Positions 1-5,702 of a DNA stretch of 6,486 bases are shown here, piece after piece. Origin of the DNA: Elusimicrobiota bacterium (lineage in GTDB: Bacteria > Elusimicrobiota > Elusimicrobia > UBA1565 > UBA9628); the NCBI GenBank assembly GCA_028717865.1, contig JAQUMZ010000160.1:1-6486 (forward strand), in the 5' to 3' direction. The notes below the pieces were generated by a model. That model was given only the letters and a program-made list of their open reading frames with translations, made no database searches and was not told the DNA's origin. The number at the start of each line of letters is the position of its first letter. The first letter of the stretch is position 1. A program made the translations under genes and the position numbers.

Positions 1-1
1 C

Positions 2-787
2 TTCGTCATGTCCATGTATTTCATGGGCAACGTCTACAACGACCGGTTCAACATGACGCCGGTCTATAACCCCGCCTGGGGCGACACCAACAACCAGCCG
101 CGCGACGACTACGAGCGGGCGCTGGACGCCTACGACCACGTGCGCCGGCTGGCGCCCAACTACGTCCAGATGCATCATCAAGTGGGCAATCTGCACATGC
201 GCCGCGCCGAATGGGCGATGAACAACGGCCGGCCGCAGGAGGCGCAAGCCTACCTGGACCGCGCGCTGACCCGCTTCCGCATGTATCAGGCCGTCGATCC
301 GGTCTTCGAGCCGAATTATCACCGCATCGGGCAGATCTACATGATCCGAGGCCAGGCCGCGGCCCAAGCCGGCCGCCGCGAGGAGGCGCGCGCCAACTTC
401 GAGGCCGCGGCGCGGACCTACGAGACGTTCATCAACGCCCCGCAATGCGCCGTGGATCCCGGCCTGCTGACCAAGACGTACCTGCGCACCAGCATCCTGT
501 CTTACCACGGCTACGTGCGCCGCGATGACGGGACTTATACGCACAAGCATGAAAGCGCCGAGGCCTACACGAATCTGGCCAACGCCTATTTCATGCTGGA
601 CCGCTGGGCCGATTCCGAGCTGGCGTACAAGCGCGCCCTGGCCATCAATCCCAATTTCACCCAAGCCCGGAACAACCTCGCCGTGCTCTACCAGAAGGCG
701 CGTTCCCAGGGACAGCTGAAAACGCCGCCGCCGCTGGCGGGCACCCCCATAGCTGCTCCCGCCTTCGACATTTCCGCCAAGAAATAG
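2..787 (+). CDS. TPR-repeat protein, 5'-truncated (possible C-terminal part of an O-antigen ligase-like membrane protein)
   Basis: The reading frame is open to the left edge, so the gene very likely begins outside the window. The first in-frame ATG is at 8, but no ribosome binding site can be seen before it. Counting from that Met, tetratricopeptide-like helix pairs lie at about residues 36-69 (ending its first helix in RLAPNY), 78-140 and 184-230. The last contains the clear TPR signature AINPNFTQARNNLAVLY. A low-complexity Pro/Ala tail follows, ending in SAKK. The first 20 residues are rich in Met, Phe and Tyr and could be the end of a membrane segment or a periplasmic loop. TPR domains mediate protein contacts. 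In several phyla they form the C-terminal end of Wzy/WaaL-type ligases, which would fit the polysaccharide operon downstream, but that is inference. A free-standing TPR protein is equally possible. TPR identity is well supported; the cellular role is not. Confidence 0.8.
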   Translation, partial: FVMSMYFMGNVYNDRFNMTPVYNPAWGDTNNQPRDDYERALDAYDHVRRLAPNYVQMHHQVGNLHMRRAEWAMNNGRPQEAQAYLDRALTRFRMYQAVDPVFEPNYHRIGQIYMIRGQAAAQAGRREEARANFEAAARTYETFINAPQCAVDPGLLTKTYLRTSILSYHGYVRRDDGTYTHKHESAEAYTNLANAYFMLDRWADSELAYKRALAINPNFTQARNNLAVLYQKARSQGQLKTPPPLAGTPIAAPAFDISAKK

Positions 788-838
788 CCGAGAACGTTCC
801 TTGTGCGGCGGCATCGACAATAAGTCAATACCGGTTTG

Positions 839-847
839 TGGTATCAT
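839..847 (+). promoter_or_regulatory. Candidate extended -10 promoter element for the secreted-protein gene
   Basis: TGGTATCAT matches the extended -10 pattern TGnTATAAT with one mismatch in the hexamer, and predicts a start of transcription near 854 with a leader of roughly 45 bases. No good -35 hexamer is found at 16-18 bases. TCGACA at 814-819 is close to consensus but 22 bases away, which is too far. A small dyad, ATACC at 828-832 with GGTAT at 840-844, overlaps the element. The 788-900 spacer has no other visible content and no clear terminator for the preceding gene. Confidence 0.3.
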
Positions 848-887
848 GGCGAGGGAGGTGTGGATTTTAGTCATCTCATAAACAGCA

Positions 888-893
888 AGGGAG
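888..893 (+). promoter_or_regulatory. Shine-Dalgarno site for the secreted-protein gene
   Basis: AGGGAG lies 7 bases before the ATG at 901, a near-ideal spacing. It settles the start codon of this gene. It also contrasts with the next two genes, which have no comparable site. Confidence 0.7.
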
Positions 894-900
894 AAACACG

Positions 901-1674
901 ATGGCCAGAGATGTACATATTCACATCCGGATCGGGAGGCAGACTGCGGTCTGGGGTCTGGCCAGCCTGATCGTTTTGTCGGGGGCTTGGTGGGCCGTCT
1001 CCGAGACCTTGACCATGACGACTTACTATCCGTCTCCGGTCGGAGTGTACAAGAAGCTGACAGCCACGGCCAGGACCATATTGGCCAGAGATTCGGGCGG
1101 TGTCGCGATCGGAACGTCTAGCGATCCGGCCCCGTCGGCCAAGTTGGTGGTGATGAACGGCCGCGTCGGGGTCGGAACGATCAGCCCGGCGGTGGCGTTG
1201 GACGTGGTCGGCGAGGTCCGCATCGGGAATACGGGCTCGGCCTGCGCACAGTCCGTCCGGGGGGCGCTGCGTTTCAATGCCGCCGACAATCGCCCTGAAT
1301 ATTGCGGCACCAGCAACAAGTGGGAGCCGATGGGCTCGGCCCACAACCCGACGTCATGCACGGCGGCGCAGGGCTGCAACCTCGGCACTACGCACGGGGT
1401 TGACGAGGATGGGAATCCCTGCACCCGGGTCAATGTAGCGTGCCAGTACATTTGCGGAGGGTGCGTCGGTCCCGGCGGGTTGTGCAACGGAAACCCGCCG
1501 GCGGATGCGGTAAATGGGGTATGCACGTCGGTGACCATGGCTCTTTACAATTGCGGCACCTCCTGTCTGGCGCGCCCTGACTTGTATTGCAGCGCACCCT
1601 ACAGCTATAGCTGCACTGCGACCAATATCTGTGTCAACTGCGGTGACCCCGGCACCGTTACGTTTGGACAATAA
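901..1674 (+). CDS. Secreted or membrane-anchored Cys-rich protein with tail-fibre-like IGT/VGT repeats
   Basis: The 257-residue protein starts with a basic stretch containing several His and Arg, then one hydrophobic segment (about residues 15-33). This is a signal peptide, with a possible cut after AVS at 32-34, or an anchor. The motif TYYPSPVGVYKKL (41-53) follows directly. Two short repeats come next, VAIGTSSDPAPSAKLVV (68-84) and VGVGTISPAVALDVVG (89-104). They resemble the 'VGIGTTSPSAKLDVNG' repeats seen in phage tail fibres and surface fibrous proteins. A segment around 120-144 (RGALRF ... KWEPMG) resembles the part that commonly follows such repeats. The last 143 residues (from 115) carry 16 cysteines, an even number consistent with disulfide pairing outside the cytoplasm. 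The gene ends with tandem stops TAA TAG. It is separated by spacers from both neighbours, so it is probably its own transcription unit. No enzyme motif is visible and the function is unknown. A surface structural or adhesive role is inference. Confidence 0.85.
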   Translation: MARDVHIHIRIGRQTAVWGLASLIVLSGAWWAVSETLTMTTYYPSPVGVYKKLTATARTILARDSGGVAIGTSSDPAPSAKLVVMNGRVGVGTISPAVALDVVGEVRIGNTGSACAQSVRGALRFNAADNRPEYCGTSNKWEPMGSAHNPTSCTAAQGCNLGTTHGVDEDGNPCTRVNVACQYICGGCVGPGGLCNGNPPADAVNGVCTSVTMALYNCGTSCLARPDLYCSAPYSYSCTATNICVNCGDPGTVTFGQ

Positions 1675-1732
1675 TAGGCGATCGGGCGACCTGGGGTTGC
1701 TTCCAATTGAAGTCCTCGTCTTCACTGCGAAT

Positions 1733-1767
1733 GATTAGGAAAGGACAGTCTATTTGCTATCCTAATC
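1733..1767. repeat. 8-bp inverted repeat just upstream of the operon
   Basis: GATTAGGA (1733-1740) and TCCTAATC (1760-1767) are perfect inverted copies around a 19-base loop, ending 4 bases before the first start codon of the operon. There is no T-run after it, so it does not look like an intrinsic terminator. The right arm overlaps the candidate -10 element. It could be an operator, a hairpin in a read-through transcript, or chance in an AT-richer spacer. The 1675-1771 spacer has no other clear content. Confidence 0.45.
1755..1763 (+). promoter_or_regulatory. Candidate extended -10 promoter element of the heptose operon
   Basis: TGCTATCCT fits the extended -10 pattern TGnTATAAT with two mismatches in the hexamer. 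With a usual 6-8 base gap, transcription would begin around 1770-1772, at or next to the ATG at 1772. That would give a leaderless or nearly leaderless message, which fits the lack of any purine-rich binding site within 15 bases of the start. TTAGGA at 1735-1740 is a poor -35 candidate at 17 bases. The call rests only on pattern. Confidence 0.3.
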
Positions 1768-1771
1768 GCAT

Positions 1772-2410
1772 ATGAACGTCAAGATCACCGGGACGCGCCC
1801 GGGCTGTTTCCTGGAGGCGGGGCCCAGGGAACTCGGCCTGCGCGCTTTCGCCCATTGGTATCGAGAGCGCGAGGCCGCCCAGTGGCGGGCCCTGGACATC
1901 GGCGCGGTGGAGCGCCTGACCGAACTGCTGCTGCGGACCGAGCGCCGGGGCGGGCACGTGTTCGTCATGGGCAACGGAGGCTCCGCGGCCACGGCGGCCA
2001 GCATCGCCGTCGACTTCGGCAAGACGGCGGCTCCGAAAGGGCGCAAGGCCCTCAAGTGCATTTCCCTTTCCGAGAGCTCCGCCTTCCTCACCGCGATGAG
2101 CAACGACCTGGATTTCGAGCAGGTTTTCATCAAGCAGCTGGAGAACCTGCTCGCGCCCCGCGATCTGGCGCTGTTCGTCAGCGGCAGCGGCAACTCCCCC
2201 AACCTGATAAAGGCGGCGCGCTTCGCCGCCTCCGAGGGCGCCAAGACCGCCGCCTTGCTGGGCTTCGACGGCGGCAAGCTCAAGGCCCTGGTCGACGTCC
2301 CCGTGGTGATTCCCTGCGCGGAGTACGGCGTCGTGGAGGATATGCATCTGGCGATCAGCCACATCATAACCTTCTACCTCCGCCAGAGAGCGCGCCGGGC
2401 GAGAGCTTGA
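1772..2410 (+). CDS. SIS-domain sugar-phosphate isomerase, GmhA-like (phosphoheptose isomerase family)
   Basis: The expected reaction is sedoheptulose 7-phosphate to D-glycero-D-manno-heptose 7-phosphate, the first step of heptose activation in the cytoplasm. The 212-residue length is close to the family norm (about 190-200) with a slightly long N-terminus. The sequence shows the phosphate-binding loop GNGGS (67-71), SLSESSAFLTAMSNDLDFEQVF (98-119, read as two adjoining blocks), the SGSGNSPN loop (137-144), a LLGFDGGKL segment (162-170) and the C-terminal EDMHLAISH helix (189-197). Compared from memory with E. coli GmhA, His197 matches the metal ligand His180. Ser77 falls where His61 stands, Asp81 where Glu65 stands, and Glu189 where Gln172 stands. 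The family is clear, but the changed metal site leaves the substrate and even activity open. The ATG at 1772 has no Shine-Dalgarno site. The next gene begins 25 bases after the stop. Operon context with GmhB, HddA-like and HddC-like enzymes supports the heptose assignment. Confidence 0.85.
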   Translation: MNVKITGTRPGCFLEAGPRELGLRAFAHWYREREAAQWRALDIGAVERLTELLLRTERRGGHVFVMGNGGSAATAASIAVDFGKTAAPKGRKALKCISLSESSAFLTAMSNDLDFEQVFIKQLENLLAPRDLALFVSGSGNSPNLIKAARFAASEGAKTAALLGFDGGKLKALVDVPVVIPCAEYGVVEDMHLAISHIITFYLRQRARRARA

Positions 2411-2423
2411 CCGGGAAATTAGC

Positions 2424-2429
2424 TAGAAT
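2424..2429 (+). promoter_or_regulatory. Candidate -10 element inside the operon, before gmhB
   Basis: TAGAAT (5 of 6 to TATAAT) sits in the short AT-rich gap between the isomerase and phosphatase genes, 6 bases before the GTG at 2436. If used, it would give a leaderless message starting at that GTG. TTGACC at 2407-2412 is a near-consensus -35 hexamer but only 11 bases away, too close to pair with it. Weak evidence. Confidence 0.2.
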
Positions 2430-2435
2430 TTTGAA

Positions 2436-2990
2436 GTGAAAGGACAGCGCGCGGTGTTTCTGGACCGCGACGGCGTCATAGTCGAGGAAGTGGATTACTT
2501 GCGGCGTTTGGACCAGTTGCGCTTGCTGCCGGGATCGGCCGTAGCGATCCGACGGCTGCGCGCGGCGGGGTTGAAGGTCGTCGTGGTCACCAATCAATCG
2601 GCGGTCGGGCGGGGGTGGCTCTCCTTGCCGGCTCTGCGCCGCATTCACGCGGCGCTGCGGCGCCGCTTGGGCGCGCGGGGCGCCCGGCTCGATGCCATAT
2701 ACTTCTGTCCCCATCTTCCCGCCGCGGGCGGCCGGGCCTGCGCCTGCCGCAAGCCCGCCCTGGGCCTGCTGCGCAGGGCCCGGCGGCGTTTCGGTTTGGA
2801 TTTCAAGCGCAGCTATTTCATCGGGGATTCCACCACCGACCTGCGCACCGCCCGCGCCGCGGGCTGCGCGGCGGTGCTGGTGCGCACGGGCAAGGGCGGC
2901 CGCGACGGTCGCTACCGGGTAAAGCCGGACCGGGTCTGCCGGGACCTGGCCGCGGCCGCGGACTGGATACTGGCCCGGGAGGCCGCATGA
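2436..2990 (+). CDS. gmhB: D-glycero-D-manno-heptose 1,7-bisphosphate 7-phosphatase (HAD family)
   Basis: This cytoplasmic HAD phosphatase removes the 7-phosphate of heptose 1,7-bisphosphate to give heptose 1-phosphate. At 184 residues it matches the family length. HAD motif I is FLDRDGVI, with nucleophile Asp10 and acid/base Asp12. Motif II is VTNQS (51-55), followed by GRG (58-60). The zinc-binding loop typical of GmhB is intact: Cys91, His93, Cys102 and Cys104, then RKP (105-107). Motif IV is GDSTTDL with Asp131 and Asp135, and the C-terminal region has the LVRTGKG segment (148-154). The GTG at 2436 is the first start after an in-frame TAG at 2424-2426. No ribosome site precedes it. A second GTG at 2454, with AAGGA at 2440-2444 upstream, would remove six residues and still keep motif I. 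The stop overlaps the next ATG by 4 bases. GmhB enzymes differ in preferred anomer. The HddA-like kinase downstream predicts the alpha form, but this cannot be read from the sequence. Confidence 0.92.
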   Translation: MKGQRAVFLDRDGVIVEEVDYLRRLDQLRLLPGSAVAIRRLRAAGLKVVVVTNQSAVGRGWLSLPALRRIHAALRRRLGARGARLDAIYFCPHLPAAGGRACACRKPALGLLRRARRRFGLDFKRSYFIGDSTTDLRTARAAGCAAVLVRTGKGGRDGRYRVKPDRVCRDLAAAADWILAREAA

Positions 2991-3700
2991 CCACCGTGGC
3001 CATCGCCCCGGTCTACAACGAGAAGGGCAAGATCGGGCGCGTCGTGGAAAAGACGATGCGGGCCGGGGTCGGGGAGGTCGTGGTCGTTTCCGATGCCTCG
3101 GATGACGGTTCCGACGCGGAGGCGGCCGCGGGCGGGGCCACGGTCCTGCGCCACGAGCGCCGGCTTGGCGTGGGCGCCGCCATCCGCACCGGCTTCGACT
3201 ACGCCCTGGCCAAGGGCTACGACATCTGCGTGGTGCTGGCCGGGAACGACAAGGACGACCCCTCCGAGATCGGCAAGCTCGTCGAGCCCATCGTGGCGCG
3301 CGGCTTCGATTACGTCCAGGGTTCGCGCTACGCCCCGGGAGGCGCCTACGGCCGCATGCCCCTGCACCGGACCGTGCTGACCCGGGCCTATCCTTGGCTG
3401 GTGCGCCTGGTCACGGGGTTCCCCGTCACGGACGCCACCAACGGCTTCCGCGCCATCCGCAGTTCGTTGCTGCGCGACCCGCGCCTGCGCCTGCACGAGG
3501 CCTGGCTCAACCGCGGGGAGCTGGAATATTATTTGCAGCTGCAAGCCCTACGCCTGGGTTACAAGGTCTGCGAGGTGCCGGTGCGCAAGATTTATCCGGA
3601 TATAAGCGCCTACGAACGCTACACCAAGGTCCGGCCGGTCGTCGACTGGCTGGGCAACCTCAGGCCCATCGCATATCTCACCTTGGGGATCAAGAAATGA
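2987..3700 (+). CDS. Family 2 glycosyltransferase (DPM1-like, soluble)
   Basis: This is a 237-residue GT-A fold glycosyltransferase domain with no transmembrane segment. Members use a nucleotide sugar and often transfer it to a polyprenyl phosphate or a growing glycan. Visible motifs are the N-terminal APVYNE (7-12), SDASDDGS (35-42), RRLGVGAAIRTGFDYAL (58-74), AGNDKDDPSEI (85-95) in the place of the usual metal-binding 'DADGQHDP', QGSRY (111-115) and TDATNGFRAIR (148-158), equivalent to the family's 'D.TSGFR'. The ATG overlaps the gmhB stop (ATGA), with GGGAGG 4 bases upstream, and its own stop overlaps the next ATG in the same way. The position between heptose enzymes suggests it uses the sugar made by this operon, but donor and acceptor are not shown by the sequence. 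An in-frame open stretch extends upstream to about 2615, but it lies wholly inside gmhB and is not a credible start. Confidence 0.88.
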   Translation: MTTVAIAPVYNEKGKIGRVVEKTMRAGVGEVVVVSDASDDGSDAEAAAGGATVLRHERRLGVGAAIRTGFDYALAKGYDICVVLAGNDKDDPSEIGKLVEPIVARGFDYVQGSRYAPGGAYGRMPLHRTVLTRAYPWLVRLVTGFPVTDATNGFRAIRSSLLRDPRLRLHEAWLNRGELEYYLQLQALRLGYKVCEVPVRKIYPDISAYERYTKVRPVVDWLGNLRPIAYLTLGIKK

Positions 3701-4713
3701 AAGACCTGGTCATCGGTCAAGTCGGCTGCGGCTATTGGGGGCCCAATCTCCTGCGCGTCTTCCACGAGTTGCCCGGGGCGCGGGTCAAATGGCTTTGCGA
3801 ACTTAAATCCGGCCGCCTGGACTGGGCCCGGGAGCGCTGGCGCGGCCTGGCCGTCACGTCGCGCTACGACGAGATGCTCGCGGACCCCGAGGTGGGCGCC
3901 GTGGTGGTGGCCACCGAGGTGGTGACGCACGCCCCCTTGGTGGAGGCGGCGCTCAAGGCGGGCAAGCACGTATTCGTGGAAAAGCCCATGACCAACTCGA
4001 GCCGCGCGGCCGAGGCCTTGGCCGAGTTGGCCGCCGCCCGCAAGCTCACCCTGGCCGTGGGGCACGTCTTCGTGCATCATCCGGCGGTCGACGCGCTCAA
4101 GGCCGAGCTCGAGTCGGGCCGGCTGGGCAAGCTCTGCTACCTGGACCTGGCCCGCGTCAATCCCGGCCCGCCGGCGCCCAAGCACAACGTGATCTGGGAC
4201 ATGGCCCCGCACGACGCCGCCATCGCGCTGCACCTGGCCGGGGGCGCCGCGCGCGCCGTGCGCGCGACCGGCCGCCGTTACCTCCGGGGCGATCTCGACG
4301 AGGCGGCCTTCTTCGAGGTGGATTTCACGGGGCCGGCCCTGGCCCGGGTCCACGTCGGCTGGCTCTCCAGCCGGCGCGTGCGGCGCGTGGAGGTCTACGC
4401 CGAGAGGGGCGCGCTTTTCTACGACGACGTCGAGCCTTTCGAGAAGGTGCGCATCGTCTCCCCGGGACAAGACACCCGGGTCGCGGCCAAGGCCGGCGAG
4501 GCCAAGGCCCTCTATTACGGGGCCGGGGACATCCGCATACCGGCCCTGCCGCCCGAGGAGCCCCTTAGGCGCGAGTGCGTGGATTTCGTGGAGGCGGTCC
4601 GCGCGGGCCGCGCGCCGCGCAGCGGGCCCGACATGGGTGTGGCGGTCGTGCGCATCCTGGAGGCTGCCTGCCTTTCCGCCGAGCAAGGCGGGCGGGAGGT
4701 CAAGCTCTCATGA
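3697..4713 (+). CDS. Gfo/Idh/MocA-family NAD(P)-dependent oxidoreductase
   Basis: This 338-residue enzyme is of typical family length and probably acts on a sugar, sugar nucleotide or cyclitol in the cytoplasm. The N-terminal Rossmann domain begins with QVGCGYWGPN (8-17), the dinucleotide-binding glycine motif. VVATEVVTHAPLVEAALKAG (70-89) and the hallmark FVEKPM (93-98, with the family's catalytic-type Lys96) follow. The C-terminal alpha/beta domain contains GHVFVHHPAVDALK (122-135), LGKLCYLDLARVNPG (143-157) and NVIWDMAPHD (164-173), with Asp168 and His172 in the usual catalytic region. The last two blocks resemble WlbA/WbpB-type nucleotide-sugar dehydrogenases and their uncharacterised relatives. 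The ATG overlaps the transferase stop, with GGGGA 7 bases upstream. No step of the known GDP-heptose route needs this enzyme, so it may modify the sugar further or supply another sugar. The family is certain; the substrate is unknown. Confidence 0.9.
   Translation: MKDLVIGQVGCGYWGPNLLRVFHELPGARVKWLCELKSGRLDWARERWRGLAVTSRYDEMLADPEVGAVVVATEVVTHAPLVEAALKAGKHVFVEKPMTNSSRAAEALAELAAARKLTLAVGHVFVHHPAVDALKAELESGRLGKLCYLDLARVNPGPPAPKHNVIWDMAPHDAAIALHLAGGAARAVRATGRRYLRGDLDEAAFFEVDFTGPALARVHVGWLSSRRVRRVEVYAERGALFYDDVEPFEKVRIVSPGQDTRVAAKAGEAKALYYGAGDIRIPALPPEEPLRRECVDFVEAVRAGRAPRSGPDMGVAVVRILEAACLSAEQGGREVKLS
4694..4699 (+). promoter_or_regulatory. Shine-Dalgarno site for the kinase gene
   Basis: GGGAGG lies 10 bases before the ATG at 4710, inside the end of the oxidoreductase gene. 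It supports the overlapping ATGA start over the longer in-frame open stretch that reaches back to 4575 inside the oxidoreductase. Confidence 0.6.
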
Positions 4714-5702
4714 TCATCTCGCAGACGCCCCTGCGCATCAGCCTGGCCGGCGGCGGTACGGATCTGCCCGCCTTTTGCCGGCGCCGCGAGGGCGGGGTGC
4801 TGTCGACCGCCATCGACAAGTACATCTTCGTCATCATCCAGGAGCGCTTCGACGACCAGATCCACGTCAACTACGCCCGGCGCAAGGAGGTCGTCTCCGA
4901 GGTCTCCGAGGTCCAGCACGACCTGGCGCGGGAGGCCATGCTCATGGCGGGGCTCAAGCGCGGCTTCGAGGTCACGACCCTGGCGGACATCCCCTCCGAG
5001 GGTTCCGGGCTGGGCTCTTCCTCCGCCTTGACCGTCGGCCTGCTCAACGCATTCCACGCCTATCGCGGCCGCCAGGCGGACGCCGAGACGCTGGCGCGCC
5101 AGGCCTGCGCGATCGAGATCGACATCTGCAAAAAGCCCATCGGCCGCCAGGACCAATATATCGCGGCCTACGGCGGGGCGCGCTTCTTCACTTTCCACAA
5201 GGACGGCCGCGTGGGGGTGGAGGCCGTCGAGCCTCCGGATCAGGTCTTGCGGCGCCTGGAATCGGGCCTGCTGCTTTACTTTACGAACAAGACCCGCAGC
5301 GCGGACAAGCTCCTGGCCGAGCAGGGCCGGCGCGCGGGCGGAAACCGCGCGGCCTGGGACCGCATCCGCGAACTGGCGGAGGATTCCCGCGCGGCCCTGC
5401 TCTCGGGCGACGTGGACCTTGTCGGACGCAACCTCGACCGCGGCTGGCGGCTCAAGCGGGACCTGGCGCCGGGCGTCAGCACTCCCGAGATCGACGCTTT
5501 CTACGCCAAGGCGCGCCGAGCCGGAGCCATCGGCGGCCGCATCACGGGCGCCGGCGGGGGGGGCTTCTTCCTGCTCTACGCCCCGGAACTGCGGCGGCCG
5601 CGCCTGCGCAAGGCCCTGGCAGGATACCGCGAATTGCCCATCCAACTCGAGCCGGACGGCAGCAAGATCGTGCTTAACATCAAGCGGCGAGTCTGGAAAT
5701 GA
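4710..5702 (+). CDS. hddA: GHMP-family sugar kinase, HddA-like (D-glycero-alpha-D-manno-heptose 7-phosphate kinase)
   Basis: The expected reaction is ATP-dependent phosphorylation of D-glycero-alpha-D-manno-heptose 7-phosphate at C1, giving the 1,7-bisphosphate used by GmhB. At 330 residues it fits the HddA class. GHMP motif 1 is TPLRISLAGGGTDLPAF (6-22). The ATP-binding motif 2 is PSEGSGLGSSSA (95-106), a longer form of the family's PxxxGLGSSAA. The segment GRQDQYIAAYGG (145-156) is characteristic of HddA and related kinases. Motif 3 is GGRITGAGGGGFFLLY (275-290). The start overlaps the oxidoreductase stop (ATGA), and the end overlaps the nucleotidyltransferase start in the same way. A run of eight G at 5556-5563 falls in motif 3, but the reading frame is intact here. 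Kinases for other sugars, such as L-fucose, share these motifs. The neighbouring GmhB, GmhA-like and HddC-like genes make the heptose assignment the best one. Confidence 0.85.
   Translation: MIISQTPLRISLAGGGTDLPAFCRRREGGVLSTAIDKYIFVIIQERFDDQIHVNYARRKEVVSEVSEVQHDLAREAMLMAGLKRGFEVTTLADIPSEGSGLGSSSALTVGLLNAFHAYRGRQADAETLARQACAIEIDICKKPIGRQDQYIAAYGGARFFTFHKDGRVGVEAVEPPDQVLRRLESGLLLYFTNKTRSADKLLAEQGRRAGGNRAAWDRIRELAEDSRAALLSGDVDLVGRNLDRGWRLKRDLAPGVSTPEIDAFYAKARRAGAIGGRITGAGGGGFFLLYAPELRRPRLRKALAGYRELPIQLEPDGSKIVLNIKRRVWK

Noticed and set aside
792..799. Perfect palindrome GAACGTTC just after the TPR gene
   Set aside because: It is too short, with no loop and no T-run, to be a terminator. A single 8-base palindrome is expected by chance.
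1700..1712. Small hairpin CTTC-CAATT-GAAG after the Cys-rich gene
   Set aside because: The stem has only four base pairs and no T-run follows, so it is not a credible terminator.
1757..2367. Two minus-strand open frames opposite the isomerase
   Set aside because: Both overlap the SIS gene almost exactly in different frames, and neither shows a domain. The plus strand has the full set of SIS motifs.
2615..2986. In-frame N-terminal extension of the glycosyltransferase
   Set aside because: It lies entirely inside gmhB. The family start motif APVYNE follows the overlapping ATG at 2987, which has GGGAGG just upstream.
2912..3544. Minus-strand open frame opposite the glycosyltransferase
   Set aside because: It is an antisense shadow of a well-supported family 2 transferase, with no start signal or domain of its own.
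3619..4686. Minus-strand open frame opposite the oxidoreductase
   Set aside because: It has the same GC-rich shadow pattern. The plus strand carries clear Rossmann and EKP motifs across the full length, and the antisense product is rich in Gly, Ala, Arg and His without motifs.
4893..4913. Tandem 9-base repeat GTCTCCGAG, two and a third copies, in the kinase gene
   Set aside because: It encodes VSEVSEV in a region that is normally Glu/Val/Ser-rich in HddA-like kinases and does not change the expected length. It is probably chance codon repetition.
4515..5645. Long open frame on the minus strand opposite the kinase gene
   Set aside because: It is antisense to a gene with intact GHMP motifs. 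It arises from the strong G/C third-position bias, and its translation is low-complexity with no recognisable domain.
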